A stretch of 64,000 nt of DNA from Streptococcus sp. LQJ-218. Its GTDB lineage: Bacteria; Bacillota; Bacilli; Lactobacillales; Streptococcaceae. The notes beneath the pieces are model-generated. The model did not search any database, was not told the DNA's origin, and saw only the letters and a list, made by a program, of their open reading frames with translations. Shown piece by piece: positions 1-12,327 of this stretch. The stretch is taken from assembly GCF_003428885.1 (NCBI RefSeq), contig NZ_QQRU01000004.1:62001-126000 (forward strand), written 5' to 3'. The position numbers and the translations under genes are program-made. Positions within the stretch are counted from its first letter, which is position 1. Every line of letters starts with the position of its first letter.

Positions 1-480
1 ACCTTCTTGATCGCCACTCATGGGCAGTTGGACAAGTTATCTATGACACCTGCAGGCCTGTTCTGGGGTCTCTTTTCTGCCTTAACCTATGCACTATATA
101 TCATTTTGCCCATTGCCTTGATTAAGAAGTGGGGGAGTAGTTTGGTTATTGGTGTGGGAATGGTCATAGCTGGTTTGGTCGCCCTTCCTTTTACAGGAAT
201 TCTACAAGCTACTACCCCAACTAGTCTTGATTTTCTTCTTGCGTTTGCGGGCATTATTCTTATCGGGACTGTCTTTGCCTATACAGCCTTCTTAAAGGGA
301 GCCAGTCTGATTGGACCGGTCAAGTCAAGCTTGTTGGCTTCAATTGAACCAATCTCGGCGGTTTTCTTTGCCTCCCTGATTATGAATGAACAATTTTATC
401 CCATTGATTTTCTTGGTATGGCAATGATTTTAGTTGCTGTAATCCTGATTTCTTTGAAAGATTTACTCTTAGAAAAATAA
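1..480 (+). CDS. DMT (EamA-family) permease, C-terminal part
   Basis: The reading frame is open to the left window edge, so the 5' end of the gene is missing. About 160 residues remain, with repeated hydrophobic helices and small-residue-rich segments typical of the second EamA repeat of drug/metabolite transporters (for example the stretch around KGASLIGPVKSSLLASIEP, followed by a final helix and a charged KDLLLEK tail). These are integral membrane exporters or importers of small metabolites; the substrate cannot be told from this half. A hairpin-like run with a T tract follows at about 481-513, facing the convergent GntR gene. Confidence 0.8.
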   Translation, partial: TFLIATHGQLDKLSMTPAGLFWGLFSALTYALYIILPIALIKKWGSSLVIGVGMVIAGLVALPFTGILQATTPTSLDFLLAFAGIILIGTVFAYTAFLKGASLIGPVKSSLLASIEPISAVFFASLIMNEQFYPIDFLGMAMILVAVILISLKDLLLEK

Positions 481-525
481 AAAGACTCTTTGTCCGTGAT
501 GACAGAGAGTTTTTTGTGTAGTAAT

Positions 526-1224
526 CTAATTATTTTCAAGATAAAATTCAAAACGTTCGCCTACATATTGACTTTTTACATATTCAAAAGCAGTACCATC
601 TTCTAGGTAGGAAACCTGGGTCAAACCAAGAATAGCATGTCCTTTTTCAACTTCCAAGTAGTGGGCAATTTTTTCCTTAGCGAGACGAGCATAAATAGTC
701 TGTTGTGATTTACCGATACGGTAGCCATGTTTTTGTAGAGTCTGGAAGAAATGACTAGTGATTTCTTCTTTCCTAAAATCCTTAATGAATTTTTCAGGAA
801 TAGAAGCAACTTCATAAACCAGAGGAACTTGGTCGGCATAGCGAACACGTTCCATTCGGATAATATTGTCCGTTGGAGAAATTCCTAACTTGGCAACTTC
901 TTGCTCATTTGGAATAGTTTTTCTGTAGGAAATGAGTTGACTAGAGGGAACTTTACCTTGGGATTTGACAATCTCAGTAAAACTGGTTGTCCCTCGCATC
1001 TTTTCTTGCACACGTGTACTAGATACAAAGGTGCCACTTCCAACTCTGCGCTCGAGAACACCTTCTTCGACCAAGAGGGAAATTGCTTGGCGGAGGGTCA
1101 TACGACTGACATCGAACTGCTCTGCTAAATCTCGTTCACTGGGAAGCCTCTCTCCAATAGCCCAACGATGTTCGTCAATATCCTTTTTAACCTGATCATG
1201 GATTTTCATATAAGCTGGTAGCAT
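526..1224 (-). CDS. GntR-family transcriptional regulator (HutC/UTRA type)
   Basis: A 232-residue protein with an N-terminal winged helix (about residues 5-70; LPSERDLAEQFDVSRMTLRQ recognition region, then VLERRVGSGTFV wing) and a C-terminal UTRA ligand-binding domain (about 90-230) ending in FEYVKSQYVGERFEFYLE. HutC-subfamily members bind a small metabolite, often a phosphosugar or amino-acid derivative, and repress nearby genes. It is divergent from guaA across a 140-base gap, so it could act on the guaA promoter or on itself; neither is shown by the sequence. The start has a GAAGTG-like ribosome site about 10 bases upstream. Confidence 0.9.
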   Translation of the reverse strand: MLPAYMKIHDQVKKDIDEHRWAIGERLPSERDLAEQFDVSRMTLRQAISLLVEEGVLERRVGSGTFVSSTRVQEKMRGTTSFTEIVKSQGKVPSSQLISYRKTIPNEQEVAKLGISPTDNIIRMERVRYADQVPLVYEVASIPEKFIKDFRKEEITSHFFQTLQKHGYRIGKSQQTIYARLAKEKIAHYLEVEKGHAILGLTQVSYLEDGTAFEYVKSQYVGERFEFYLENN

Positions 1225-1298
1225 GTTTTCACTTCATTTCTATCTTTTCTCTATTGTACCCCAATAAACAAGAAAAAGTCAAACTTCGCCTTGTTTAG

Positions 1299-1328
1299 TT
1301 GGTAATTCGGCCTTATTTGTGATAGAAT
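1299..1328 (+). promoter_or_regulatory. guaA promoter
   Basis: TTGGTA (1299-1304) and TAGAAT (1323-1328) are separated by 18 bases, and a GAAAGGAAAA ribosome site follows before the guaA ATG. Predicted from consensus only. Confidence 0.5.
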
Positions 1329-1364
1329 ATTGGAAAAAGATATTTCTTTTGAGAAAGGAAAAAG

Positions 1365-2927
1365 ATGAGTAACATTTCAACTGATTTGAAAGATGTCGAA
1401 AAAATCATCGTATTGGACTATGGTAGCCAGTACAACCAGCTGATTTCACGCCGAATCCGTGAGATTGGTGTTTTTTCAGAACTAAAGAGCCATAAAATTT
1501 CAGCTGCTGAAGTTCGTGAAATCAATCCTGTAGGAATTATCCTTTCAGGTGGTCCAAACTCTGTATACGAAGATGGTTCATTCGATATTGACCCAGAAAT
1601 CTTCGAACTTGGAATTCCAATTTTGGGAATCTGTTACGGTATGCAATTATTGACCCATAAACTTGGAGGAAAAGTTGTTCCTGCAGCTGATGCTGGAAAC
1701 CGTGAATACGGTCAATCAACCCTGACTCACAAAGCATCAGCGCTGTTTGAATCAACACCTGATGAACAGACTGTTTTGATGAGCCATGGTGATGCTGTAA
1801 CAGAAATTCCTGCTGACTTTGTTCGTACGGGTACATCCGCTGACTGCCCATACGCAGCCATTGAAAACCCAGATAAACACATTTACGGTATCCAATTCCA
1901 CCCAGAAGTTCGTCATTCTGTATACGGTAATGACATTCTTCGTAACTTTGCCCTTAACATCTGCAAGGCTAAAGGCGACTGGTCAATGGATAACTTCATC
2001 GACATGCAGATCCAAAAAATCCGTGAGACTGTCGGTGATAAACGTGTCCTTCTTGGTCTTTCAGGTGGGGTTGACTCATCTGTTGTTGGAGTTCTTCTCC
2101 AAAAGGCTATTGGCGATCAATTGATCTGTATCTTCGTTGACCACGGTCTTCTTCGTAAAGGAGAAGCGGACCAAGTTATGGACATGCTTGGTGGTAAGTT
2201 TGGTTTGAATATCGTCAAAGCAGACGCTGCAAAACGTTTCCTTGATAAACTTGCAGGTGTTTCTGATCCTGAACAAAAACGTAAAATCATCGGTAATGAG
2301 TTTGTGTATGTATTTGATGACGAAGCAAGCAAGCTCAAAGATGTGAAGTTCCTTGCTCAAGGTACCTTATATACAGACGTTATCGAGTCTGGTACAGATA
2401 CAGCTCAAACGATCAAGTCACACCACAACGTGGGTGGTCTTCCAGAAGACATGCAGTTTGAATTGATCGAACCACTCAACACTCTCTATAAAGACGAAGT
2501 TCGTGCCCTTGGTACAGAACTTGGCATGCCAGACCATATCGTATGGCGCCAACCATTCCCAGGACCAGGACTTGCTATCCGTGTCATGGGTGAAATCACT
2601 GAAGAAAAACTAGAGACTGTTCGTGAGTCAGACGCTATTCTGCGTGAGGAAATTGCTAAAGCTGGTCTTGACCGCGATATCTGGCAATATTTCACTGTTA
2701 ACACAGGTGTTCGTTCAGTCGGTGTTATGGGTGATGGTCGTACTTATGACTACACGATTGCAATCCGTGCTATCACATCTATCGATGGTATGACTGCTGA
2801 TTTTGCCAAAATTCCTTGGGAAGTTCTTCAAAAAATCTCAGTACGTATCGTAAACGAAGTGGATCACGTTAACCGTATCGTCTACGATATCACAAGTAAA
2901 CCACCTGCAACCGTTGAGTGGGAGTAG
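1365..2927 (+). CDS. guaA: GMP synthase (glutamine-hydrolysing)
   Basis: Converts XMP to GMP using glutamine and ATP, the last step of guanine nucleotide synthesis, in the cytoplasm. The 520 residues are full length. The N-terminal class I amidotransferase domain has the nucleophile Cys90 in GICYGMQ and the catalytic His in IQFHPEV (about 175). The ATP-pyrophosphatase domain carries the P-loop LSGGVDSS (about 233-240), and the dimerisation domain ends in KPPATVEWE. It is transcribed alone from its own promoter and closed by a terminator at 2961. guaA 3' ends are a known integration hotspot in streptococci, but no element is seen here. Confidence 0.98.
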   Translation: MSNISTDLKDVEKIIVLDYGSQYNQLISRRIREIGVFSELKSHKISAAEVREINPVGIILSGGPNSVYEDGSFDIDPEIFELGIPILGICYGMQLLTHKLGGKVVPAADAGNREYGQSTLTHKASALFESTPDEQTVLMSHGDAVTEIPADFVRTGTSADCPYAAIENPDKHIYGIQFHPEVRHSVYGNDILRNFALNICKAKGDWSMDNFIDMQIQKIRETVGDKRVLLGLSGGVDSSVVGVLLQKAIGDQLICIFVDHGLLRKGEADQVMDMLGGKFGLNIVKADAAKRFLDKLAGVSDPEQKRKIIGNEFVYVFDDEASKLKDVKFLAQGTLYTDVIESGTDTAQTIKSHHNVGGLPEDMQFELIEPLNTLYKDEVRALGTELGMPDHIVWRQPFPGPGLAIRVMGEITEEKLETVRESDAILREEIAKAGLDRDIWQYFTVNTGVRSVGVMGDGRTYDYTIAIRAITSIDGMTADFAKIPWEVLQKISVRIVNEVDHVNRIVYDITSKPPATVEWE

Positions 2928-2960
2928 TCATCTAAGGACTAATTTAAGTAGTTTAACGAG

Positions 2961-2986
2961 CCAGTATCTTTGGATACTGGTTTTTA
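2961..2986 (+). terminator. guaA terminator
   Basis: 8-bp stem CCAGTATC / GATACTGG with a TTTG loop, followed by TTTTTA. Confidence 0.8.
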
Positions 2987-3169
2987 CTTTATCTGGATTT
3001 TTGACTACTTGTTAAGACTAGGTTAATTTTCTACAGTTTAACAGTTATTATGCATAACTTAAAAGATTAGAATTGTCAAAACAATCTGTCTAGGCTTGAT
3101 TTTATCACTTATTTACTATAAAATGAGAAGGAAAAACGTCAAACTTTTATATTGCAAATAGGAGAAAAC

Positions 3170-4456
3170 ATGACAAAAACAGTAAAACGTCCTGAGGTCT
3201 TATCACCTGCAGGGACTTTAGAGAAGCTAAAAGTAGCTGTTCAGTATGGAGCAGATGCTGTCTTTATCGGTGGTCAGGCCTATGGTCTTCGCAGCCGTGC
3301 AGGTAACTTTACCTTTGAACAGATGGAAGAAGGCGTCCAGTTTGCGGCCAAGTACGGAGCGAAGGTTTATGTAGCTGCCAATATGGTTATGCACGAAGGA
3401 AATGAGGCTGGTGCAGGTGAGTGGTTCCGTAAACTGCGTGATATCGGGATTGCCGCGGTTATCGTGTCTGACCCAGCCTTGATTATGATTGCAGCTACTG
3501 AAGCACCAGGTCTTGAAATTCACCTCTCTACTCAAGCCAGCGCCACTAACTATGAAACCCTTGAGTTCTGGAAAGAATTGGGCTTGACGCGTGTCGTTTT
3601 GGCGCGTGAGGTTTCGATGGAAGAATTGGCAGAAATTCGCAAACGTACAGATGTTGAGATTGAAGCCTTTGTACATGGTGCCATGTGTATTTCCTACTCA
3701 GGTCGCTGTACGCTTTCAAATCACATGAGTATGCGTGATGCTAACCGTGGTGGTTGCTCTCAGTCTTGTCGTTGGAAGTACGATCTTTACGATATGCCAT
3801 TTGGTCAAGAACGCAAGAGCTTGAAGGGTGAAATTCCTGAAGAATTTTCAATGTCAGCCGTTGATATGTCTATGATTGACCATATTCCAGATATGATTGA
3901 AAATGGTGTGGACAGTCTAAAAATCGAAGGACGCATGAAGTCTATTCACTATGTTTCAACAGTAACTAACTGCTATAAGGCAGCTGTTGATGCTTATCTA
4001 GAAAGTCCAGAGAAGTTTGAAGCTATTAAGCAAGACTTGATTGATGAGATGTGGAAGGTTGCCCAACGTGAATTAGCAACAGGTTTCTACTATGGTACAC
4101 CATCTGAAAATGAGCAGTTGTTTGGTGCTCGTCGTAAAATTCCTGAGTACAAGTTTGTAGCTGAAGTTGTTTCTTATGATGATGCGACACAAATAGCAAC
4201 CATTCGCCAACGGAACGTTATTAACGAAGGGGACCAAGTTGAATTTTATGGTCCAGGTTTCCGCCATTTTGAAACTTATGTCGAAGATTTGCACGATGCT
4301 AAAGGTAATAAAATCGACCGTGCTCCAAATCCAATGGAACTTTTAACCATCAAGGTTCCACAACCAGTACAAGCAGGTGATATGGTCCGTGCATTGAAAG
4401 AAGGTTTGATTAATCTTTACAAAGAAGATGGAACAAGCGTCACAGTTCGTGCTTAA
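3170..4456 (+). CDS. U32-family peptidase / tRNA hydroxylation-type protein (TrhP/YegQ-like)
   Basis: A 428-residue U32 family protein. It shows the N-terminal PEVLSPAGTLEKLKVAVQYG barrel start, the conserved GAMCISYSGRC segment (about residues 168-178) and the cysteine-rich NRGGCSQSCRWKY (about 191-203). Family members are annotated as peptidases, but close relatives (TrhP, RlhA) act in RNA hydroxylation. A tRNA U34-modification role is therefore plausible but not shown. ATG 3170 is preferred because GGAG sits 5 bases upstream; an in-frame TTG 18 bases earlier has no such site. In pneumococcus this family often occurs as a tandem pair, but only one gene is present here. Confidence 0.85.
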   Translation: MTKTVKRPEVLSPAGTLEKLKVAVQYGADAVFIGGQAYGLRSRAGNFTFEQMEEGVQFAAKYGAKVYVAANMVMHEGNEAGAGEWFRKLRDIGIAAVIVSDPALIMIAATEAPGLEIHLSTQASATNYETLEFWKELGLTRVVLAREVSMEELAEIRKRTDVEIEAFVHGAMCISYSGRCTLSNHMSMRDANRGGCSQSCRWKYDLYDMPFGQERKSLKGEIPEEFSMSAVDMSMIDHIPDMIENGVDSLKIEGRMKSIHYVSTVTNCYKAAVDAYLESPEKFEAIKQDLIDEMWKVAQRELATGFYYGTPSENEQLFGARRKIPEYKFVAEVVSYDDATQIATIRQRNVINEGDQVEFYGPGFRHFETYVEDLHDAKGNKIDRAPNPMELLTIKVPQPVQAGDMVRALKEGLINLYKEDGTSVTVRA

Positions 4457-4556
4457 TGAGAGTAGCAAGGTTGGTAAAGAGATCTCTCTACTTGCCTTGT
4501 CTTTAATTCTACTGACTAAATAGAATAAAGTTTAAAGAAAAATATAGACATTTTTA

Positions 4557-4580
4557 TCCGAGATTTTATCTCGGATTTTT
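4557..4580 (+). terminator. Terminator after the U32 gene
   Basis: TCCGAGA / TCTCGGA 7-bp stem with a TTTTA loop and a TTTTT tail, in the 313-base gap between the U32 gene and atpE. The rest of that gap is AT-rich and holds the cre-like site and atp promoter listed separately. Confidence 0.75.
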
Positions 4581-4676
4581 CAGAAAAGTCTAGATAAAAA
4601 TTAGATTTATTACAAGCTTTTTCCAAAATTTTCTATATAGTAGGATCAAAAAATAGAAAAATTGTAAACAATTTCT

Positions 4677-4692
4677 ATTAAACGCTTTCAAT
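4677..4692. promoter_or_regulatory. cre-like CcpA site upstream of the ATP synthase operon
   Basis: The minus-strand reading ATTGAAAGCGTTTAAT fits the CcpA cre consensus (TGWAARCGYTWNCW) except for the C near its 3' end. It lies 13 bases upstream of the -35 box of the atp promoter. Carbon-catabolite control of the ATPase is an inference. Confidence 0.45.
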
Positions 4693-4704
4693 GTTGGTAA
4701 AAAT

Positions 4705-4733
4705 TTGACAAATCGAAATTTTAGGACTATACT
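4705..4733 (+). promoter_or_regulatory. atp operon promoter
   Basis: Perfect TTGACA (4705-4710), a 17-base spacer and TATACT (4728-4733). The atpE ribosome site AAAGGAG follows at about 4756-4762. Confidence 0.8.
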
Positions 4734-4769
4734 AAGTAAGTAAATTTTAATTCAAAAGGAGAATTTATC

Positions 4770-4970
4770 ATGAATTTAACATATTTTGGTCTATGTCTTG
4801 CCTGTATGGGTGTGTCCCTTGCGGAAGGATTTTTGATGAACGGTTTGCTTAAATCTGCAGCTCGCCAACCAGATATTATTTCTGAATTGCGTAGCTTGAT
4901 GATTATGGGGATTGCCTTTATTGAAGGAACGTTCTTGATTACCCTCGTCTTCTCATTTATCATCAAATAG
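4770..4970 (+). CDS. atpE: ATP synthase subunit c
   Basis: A 66-residue two-helix hairpin that forms the proton-carrying ring of the membrane Fo part. Helix 1 covers about residues 3-27, the polar loop holds ARQPD (31-35), and helix 2 carries the proton-binding Glu52 in IEGTF. First gene of the operon, with a strong ribosome site. In pneumococcus the optochin-sensitivity residues lie in this protein. Here Gly14, Gly20, Met23, Ala49 and Phe50 are kept, but position 48 is Ile, where I recall Val in sensitive pneumococci (see findings). Several other positions also differ from the pneumococcal protein, which points to a commensal relative. Confidence 0.97.
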   Translation: MNLTYFGLCLACMGVSLAEGFLMNGLLKSAARQPDIISELRSLMIMGIAFIEGTFLITLVFSFIIK

Positions 4971-5004
4971 ACAAACGGAACGAGAAGAAAAGGGAGGATT
5001 TTAG

Positions 5005-5721
5005 ATGGAAGAAAGTATTAATCCAACCATCTCTATTGGTCCTGTTACCTTTGATTTGACCATGTTAGCCATGACCTTGTTGATTGTGGGGGTTGTTTTT
5101 GGCTTTATTTATTGGGCGAGTCGCAATATGACCTTGAAACCCAAAGGAAAGCAAAATGTACTTGAGTATTTCTATGACTTCGTTATTGGATTTACAGAAC
5201 CTAACATTGGTAAGCACTACATAAAAGACTACTCGCTCTTTTTCTTTGCTCTTTTTCTATTTATGGTACTGGCAAATAACCTCGGTTTGATGGCTAAGAT
5301 ACAGTCTACAGATGGAACCAATCCTTGGACATCTCCAACTGCAAATATACAGTATGACTTAGCCTTATCCTTCGGTGTTATTTTATTGACACACATCGAG
5401 GGTATTCGTCGTCGTGGGATAAAAAAATATCTAAAAGCCTATGTCACACCTGGCTTCATGACTCCCATGAACATCTTAGAAGAGTTTACCAACTTTTTAT
5501 CACTTGCCTTGCGGGTGTTTGGAAATATTTTTGCAGGAGAGGTGATGGCTAGTTTGCTAATCACTCTGTCTCATCAAGCTTTATATTGGTATCCAGTTGC
5601 TTTTGGTGCTAACTTGGCTTGGACAGCCTTTTCTGTATTTATTTCCTGCATCCAAGCCTATGTGTTTACTATGTTGTCTTCTATGTACCTAGGAAATAAG
5701 ATAAATGATGAAGAAGAGTAG
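5005..5721 (+). CDS. atpB: ATP synthase subunit a
   Basis: A 238-residue multi-spanning membrane protein forming the proton half-channels beside the c ring. The essential arginine is Arg170 in LALRVFGN, and the following helices hold SHQALYWYP and IQAYVFTML. Trp206, a known optochin-resistance position of the pneumococcal a subunit, is retained in NLAWTAF. It follows atpE by 34 bases with an AGGGAGG ribosome site, inside the same operon. Confidence 0.97.
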   Translation: MEESINPTISIGPVTFDLTMLAMTLLIVGVVFGFIYWASRNMTLKPKGKQNVLEYFYDFVIGFTEPNIGKHYIKDYSLFFFALFLFMVLANNLGLMAKIQSTDGTNPWTSPTANIQYDLALSFGVILLTHIEGIRRRGIKKYLKAYVTPGFMTPMNILEEFTNFLSLALRVFGNIFAGEVMASLLITLSHQALYWYPVAFGANLAWTAFSVFISCIQAYVFTMLSSMYLGNKINDEEE

Positions 5722-5734
5722 AAAGGAGTAACTG

Positions 5735-6228
5735 ATGCACGTTACAGTAGGTGAATTGATTGGTAACTTTATTTTAATTACTGGCTCTTTTATTCTTTTG
5801 CTAGTCTTGATTAAAAAATTTGCATGGTCAAATATAACAAGTATTTTCGAGGAAAGAGCAGAAAAAATTGCTACTGATATTGACAGTGCTGAACAGGCAC
5901 GCCAAAAAGCAGAAGCGTTGGCTCAGAAACGTGAAGATGAATTGTCAGGTAGTCGTAAAGAAGCCAAGACAATCATTGAAAATGCAAAGGAAACAGCTGC
6001 ACAAAGTAAGGCAAATATCTTAGCAGATGCTAAACTAGAAGCAGGACGCTTAAAAGAAAAAGCAAACCAAGAAATTGCGCAAAACAAAGTTGAAGCTTTA
6101 CAAAGCGTTAAGGATGAGGTAGCAGATTTGACAGTTAGTTTGGCTGGTAAAATCATCTCTCAAAACCTTGATGGCTATGCCCATAAAGAACTCATTGATC
6201 AGTATATTGATCAGTTAGGGGAAGCTTA

Positions 6229-6229
<1 letters not shown>
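5735..6229 (+). CDS. atpF: ATP synthase subunit b
   Basis: A 164-residue peripheral stalk protein. One N-terminal membrane helix (about residues 9-29, [20 protein letters not shown]) is followed by a long alanine- and glutamate-rich coiled coil (about 35-130) that dimerises and holds F1 still. The stop codon overlaps the atpH start (TAATGG), which suggests translational coupling. Length and composition are normal for the family. Confidence 0.96.
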
Positions 6230-8285
<2,056 letters not shown>

Positions 8286-8300
8286 GAATAGAGGTGTCAA

Positions 8301-9179
8301 ATGGCAGTATCTCTAAATGATATTAAAACAAAAATCGCCTCTACAAAAAATACGAGTCAAATCACTAATGCCATGCAAATGGTATCAGCTGCTAAGGTAG
8401 GTCGCTCTGAAGAAGCTGCTCGCAACTTCCAAGTTTATGCTCAAAAAGTTCGTAAACTCTTGACGGATATCCTTCATGGCAATGGAGCTGGTAGTTCAAC
8501 TAATCCGATGTTGATTAGTCGTCCAGTTAAGAAGACAGGCTATATCGTCATTACTTCAGACCGAGGTTTGGTTGGAGGTTATAATTTCTCTATTCTGAAA
8601 GCCGTTATGGAGTTGAAAGAAGAATACCATCCAGATGGTAAAGATTTTGAAATGATCTGTATTGGTGGAATGGGAGCTGATTTCTTTAAAGCTCGCGGTA
8701 TTCAACCACTCTATGAATTACGTGGCTTAGCAGACCAACCAAGCTTTGATGAAGTTCGTAAGATTATTTCAAAAACTGTTGAAATGTATCAAAATGAACT
8801 TTTTGATGAACTCTATGTCTGCTACAACCACCATGTCAATACGCTAACCAGTCAAATGCGTGTGGAACAAATGCTTCCGATTGTTGACTTGGATCCCAAT
8901 GAAGCAGATGAAGACTACAGCTTGACTTTTGAATTGGAGACAAGCCGAGAAGAAATTTTGGAACAGTTATTGCCCCAGTTTGCAGAAAGTATGATTTACG
9001 GTGCTATTATTGATGCCAAGACAGCTGAAAATGCTGCTGGTATGACAGCCATGCAAACAGCAACAGATAATGCTAAGAAATTCATTAATGATTTGACAAT
9101 TCAGTATAACCGTGCCAGACAGGCGGCGATTACACAAGAAATTACAGAAATCGTAGCAGGAGCTAGTGCCTTAGAATAA
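8301..9179 (+). CDS. atpG: ATP synthase subunit gamma
   Basis: 292 residues; the rotating central shaft. The N-terminal helix [20 protein letters not shown] and the C-terminal helix (about 245-290, with the [15 protein letters not shown] family signature) form the antiparallel coiled coil inside the alpha-beta ring. The central Rossmann-like domain has the [10 protein letters not shown] motif (about 83-92). It is followed by an 84-base gap, the largest within the operon, with a mild hairpin (GACCTAGTTGACTAGGAAC) before the atpD ribosome site. Confidence 0.96.
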   Translation: MAVSLNDIKTKIASTKNTSQITNAMQMVSAAKVGRSEEAARNFQVYAQKVRKLLTDILHGNGAGSSTNPMLISRPVKKTGYIVITSDRGLVGGYNFSILKAVMELKEEYHPDGKDFEMICIGGMGADFFKARGIQPLYELRGLADQPSFDEVRKIISKTVEMYQNELFDELYVCYNHHVNTLTSQMRVEQMLPIVDLDPNEADEDYSLTFELETSREEILEQLLPQFAESMIYGAIIDAKTAENAAGMTAMQTATDNAKKFINDLTIQYNRARQAAITQEITEIVAGASALE

Positions 9180-9254
9180 GCTCTAGTCCAGCTCGTATGA
9201 AAATGAACTTAGGACCTAGTTGACTAGGAACCGACAGTATCTTATATAGAATAG

Positions 9255-10670
<1,416 letters not shown>

Positions 10671-10680
10671 GAGGTGATCT

Positions 10681-11100
10681 ATGGCTCAGTTAACTGTCCA
10701 GATCGTGACACCAGATGGTCTCGTCTATGATCACCATGCCAGCTATGTATCAGTTCGAACTCTGGATGGTGAGATGGGGATCTTGCCACGACATGAAAAT
10801 ATGATTGCGGTTTTAGCAGTTGATGAAGTAAAGGTAAAACGTATTGATAATGAGGAAAACGTGAACTGGATTGCAGTGAACGGAGGCGTTATTGAAATTG
10901 CCAATGATATCATCACAATCGTTGCTGATTCTGCGGAACGTGCTCGTGATATCGATATCAGTCGCGCAGAACGTGCCAAACTTCGAGCAGAGCGTGAGAT
11001 TGAAGAAGCACAAGACAAACACTTGATTGACCAAGAACGTCGTGCTAAGATTGCTTTGCAACGTGCCATTAACCGTATTAATGTCGGAAATAGACTATAA
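10681..11100 (+). CDS. atpC: ATP synthase subunit epsilon
   Basis: 139 residues; central-stalk subunit that couples gamma to the c ring and can inhibit ATP hydrolysis. The N-terminal beta sandwich (about 1-85, with [11 protein letters not shown] at about 29-39) is followed by a two-helix C-terminal domain rich in Arg and Ala. Last gene of the operon; it starts 10 bases after atpD with a GAGGTG ribosome site. Confidence 0.96.
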   Translation: MAQLTVQIVTPDGLVYDHHASYVSVRTLDGEMGILPRHENMIAVLAVDEVKVKRIDNEENVNWIAVNGGVIEIANDIITIVADSAERARDIDISRAERAKLRAEREIEEAQDKHLIDQERRAKIALQRAINRINVGNRL

Positions 11101-11102
11101 GA

Positions 11103-11134
11103 AAAAATGAACTTGAGTTACCAAGTTCATTTTT
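11103..11134. terminator. Bidirectional terminator between atpC and the lactonase gene
   Basis: 13-bp perfect stem (AAAAATGAACTTG / CAAGTTCATTTTT) with an AGTTAC loop. It has A and T tracts on both sides, so it can serve both convergent transcripts. Confidence 0.85.
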
Positions 11135-11143
11135 TATGTATTC

Positions 11144-12157
11144 TTAAGGAGCAAAACTGATGCAGACAGCTTCAGGAACATGAAAGTCGTTAGAAAGTTC
11201 GGCTAGACGACCAGTTTCAGGATTGCGTTTAAAGACGGTTGCATTGTCAGAGTCTTGGTGAACAGCGATGAGGAATTCTTGGTCTGGTGTCAAATCAAAA
11301 TCACGTGGAGTCTGACCATGCGTTGGAACGATTTCTAATAACTCTAAGCTACCATCTGAAAGAATTGTATATACAGCGATAGAATCATGACCACGGTTAG
11401 AGGCGTAGAGGTATTTACCATCTTTAGAGAGACGAATAGCAGCAGTACCATTAAAGCCTTCATAACCGTCTGGTAGAGTTGAAATGACTTGCATGCGTTC
11501 AAATTCGCCAACACCATCGTAGATTAAAACTTCTATAGTGCTATTAAGTTCACAAATCAGATAAGCAATTTTATAGTGGTTATGGAAAACGATGTGACGT
11601 GAGCCTGCTCCTGGCTGGCTGTGATAGGTATAGAGTTTAGATAATTTCCCTTCTTGATCAAGGTCATAAGTGACAACTTGGTCAGTTCCTAAGTCACAAG
11701 TCACTAGATAGTGGTCAGGTGTTAAGTCTGTATAGTGAACATGGGGGGAAGCTTGATTTTCATGTGGACCTTGGCCACTATGTTGATCAACATCACTAAG
11801 TAGAAGACTACCATCTTTTTGACGTTTATAAACAAGGACCTGTCCTTTATGGTAGTTGGCTGCATAGACTAAATCACGCTTTTCATCAACAGCAACATAA
11901 CAGTGGGGAGCTCCTTCTTCAACGACATGATTTAATAAAGTCCCGTTAGTTTGATAGGCTGCAATTCCTCCCTTGTCGTCTTGACTACCAACAGTGTATA
12001 GATGTTGCTTCTGGTCAAAAGCAAGATAGGTTGGGCTGGGCTCAGGAGCAAAAAGTTCTAGATTTGCAAGCTGACCAGTTTCTGTATCAAAGTCTGCCTT
12101 GTAAATCCCCTGAGAAGTACGACGTGTATAAGTTCCAAAATAAACAGTTTCTTTCAT
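11144..12157 (-). CDS. Lactonase family protein (6-phosphogluconolactonase-type beta-propeller)
   Basis: 337 residues with the repeated blade pattern of the seven-bladed lactonase family (PF10282): YFGTYTRRTSQGIY at the start, then conserved VYAANYHKGQV (about 96-106), GAGSRHIVFH (about 185-194) and YASNRGHDSIAVY (about 252-264). Members hydrolyse 6-phosphogluconolactone in the pentose phosphate pathway, and Pgl of E. coli is the prototype. No signal peptide. It faces the atp operon and is divergent from the peptide-binding lipoprotein gene. The substrate is inferred from family only. Confidence 0.8.
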   Translation of the reverse strand: MKETVYFGTYTRRTSQGIYKADFDTETGQLANLELFAPEPSPTYLAFDQKQHLYTVGSQDDKGGIAAYQTNGTLLNHVVEEGAPHCYVAVDEKRDLVYAANYHKGQVLVYKRQKDGSLLLSDVDQHSGQGPHENQASPHVHYTDLTPDHYLVTCDLGTDQVVTYDLDQEGKLSKLYTYHSQPGAGSRHIVFHNHYKIAYLICELNSTIEVLIYDGVGEFERMQVISTLPDGYEGFNGTAAIRLSKDGKYLYASNRGHDSIAVYTILSDGSLELLEIVPTHGQTPRDFDLTPDQEFLIAVHQDSDNATVFKRNPETGRLAELSNDFHVPEAVCISFAP

Positions 12158-12270
12158 AACTTTACCTCTATAATAAAGATAAGACTATTATATCACAAAA
12201 ATTGTAGTTGGAGGAATTCTATAACACAAAGATAAATATAATAAAATATTAAATTAAACTTAATTTTGTG

Positions 12271-12298
12271 TTGATTTCTTTTTGAAAAGTGCTATAAT
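12271..12298 (+). promoter_or_regulatory. Promoter of the peptide-binding lipoprotein gene
   Basis: TTGATT (12271-12276), a 16-base spacer and TATAAT (12293-12298), followed by an AAAGGAG ribosome site before ATG 12328. Confidence 0.65.
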
Positions 12299-12327
12299 AA
12301 TCCTATACAAATTGCAAAGGAGTTTTT

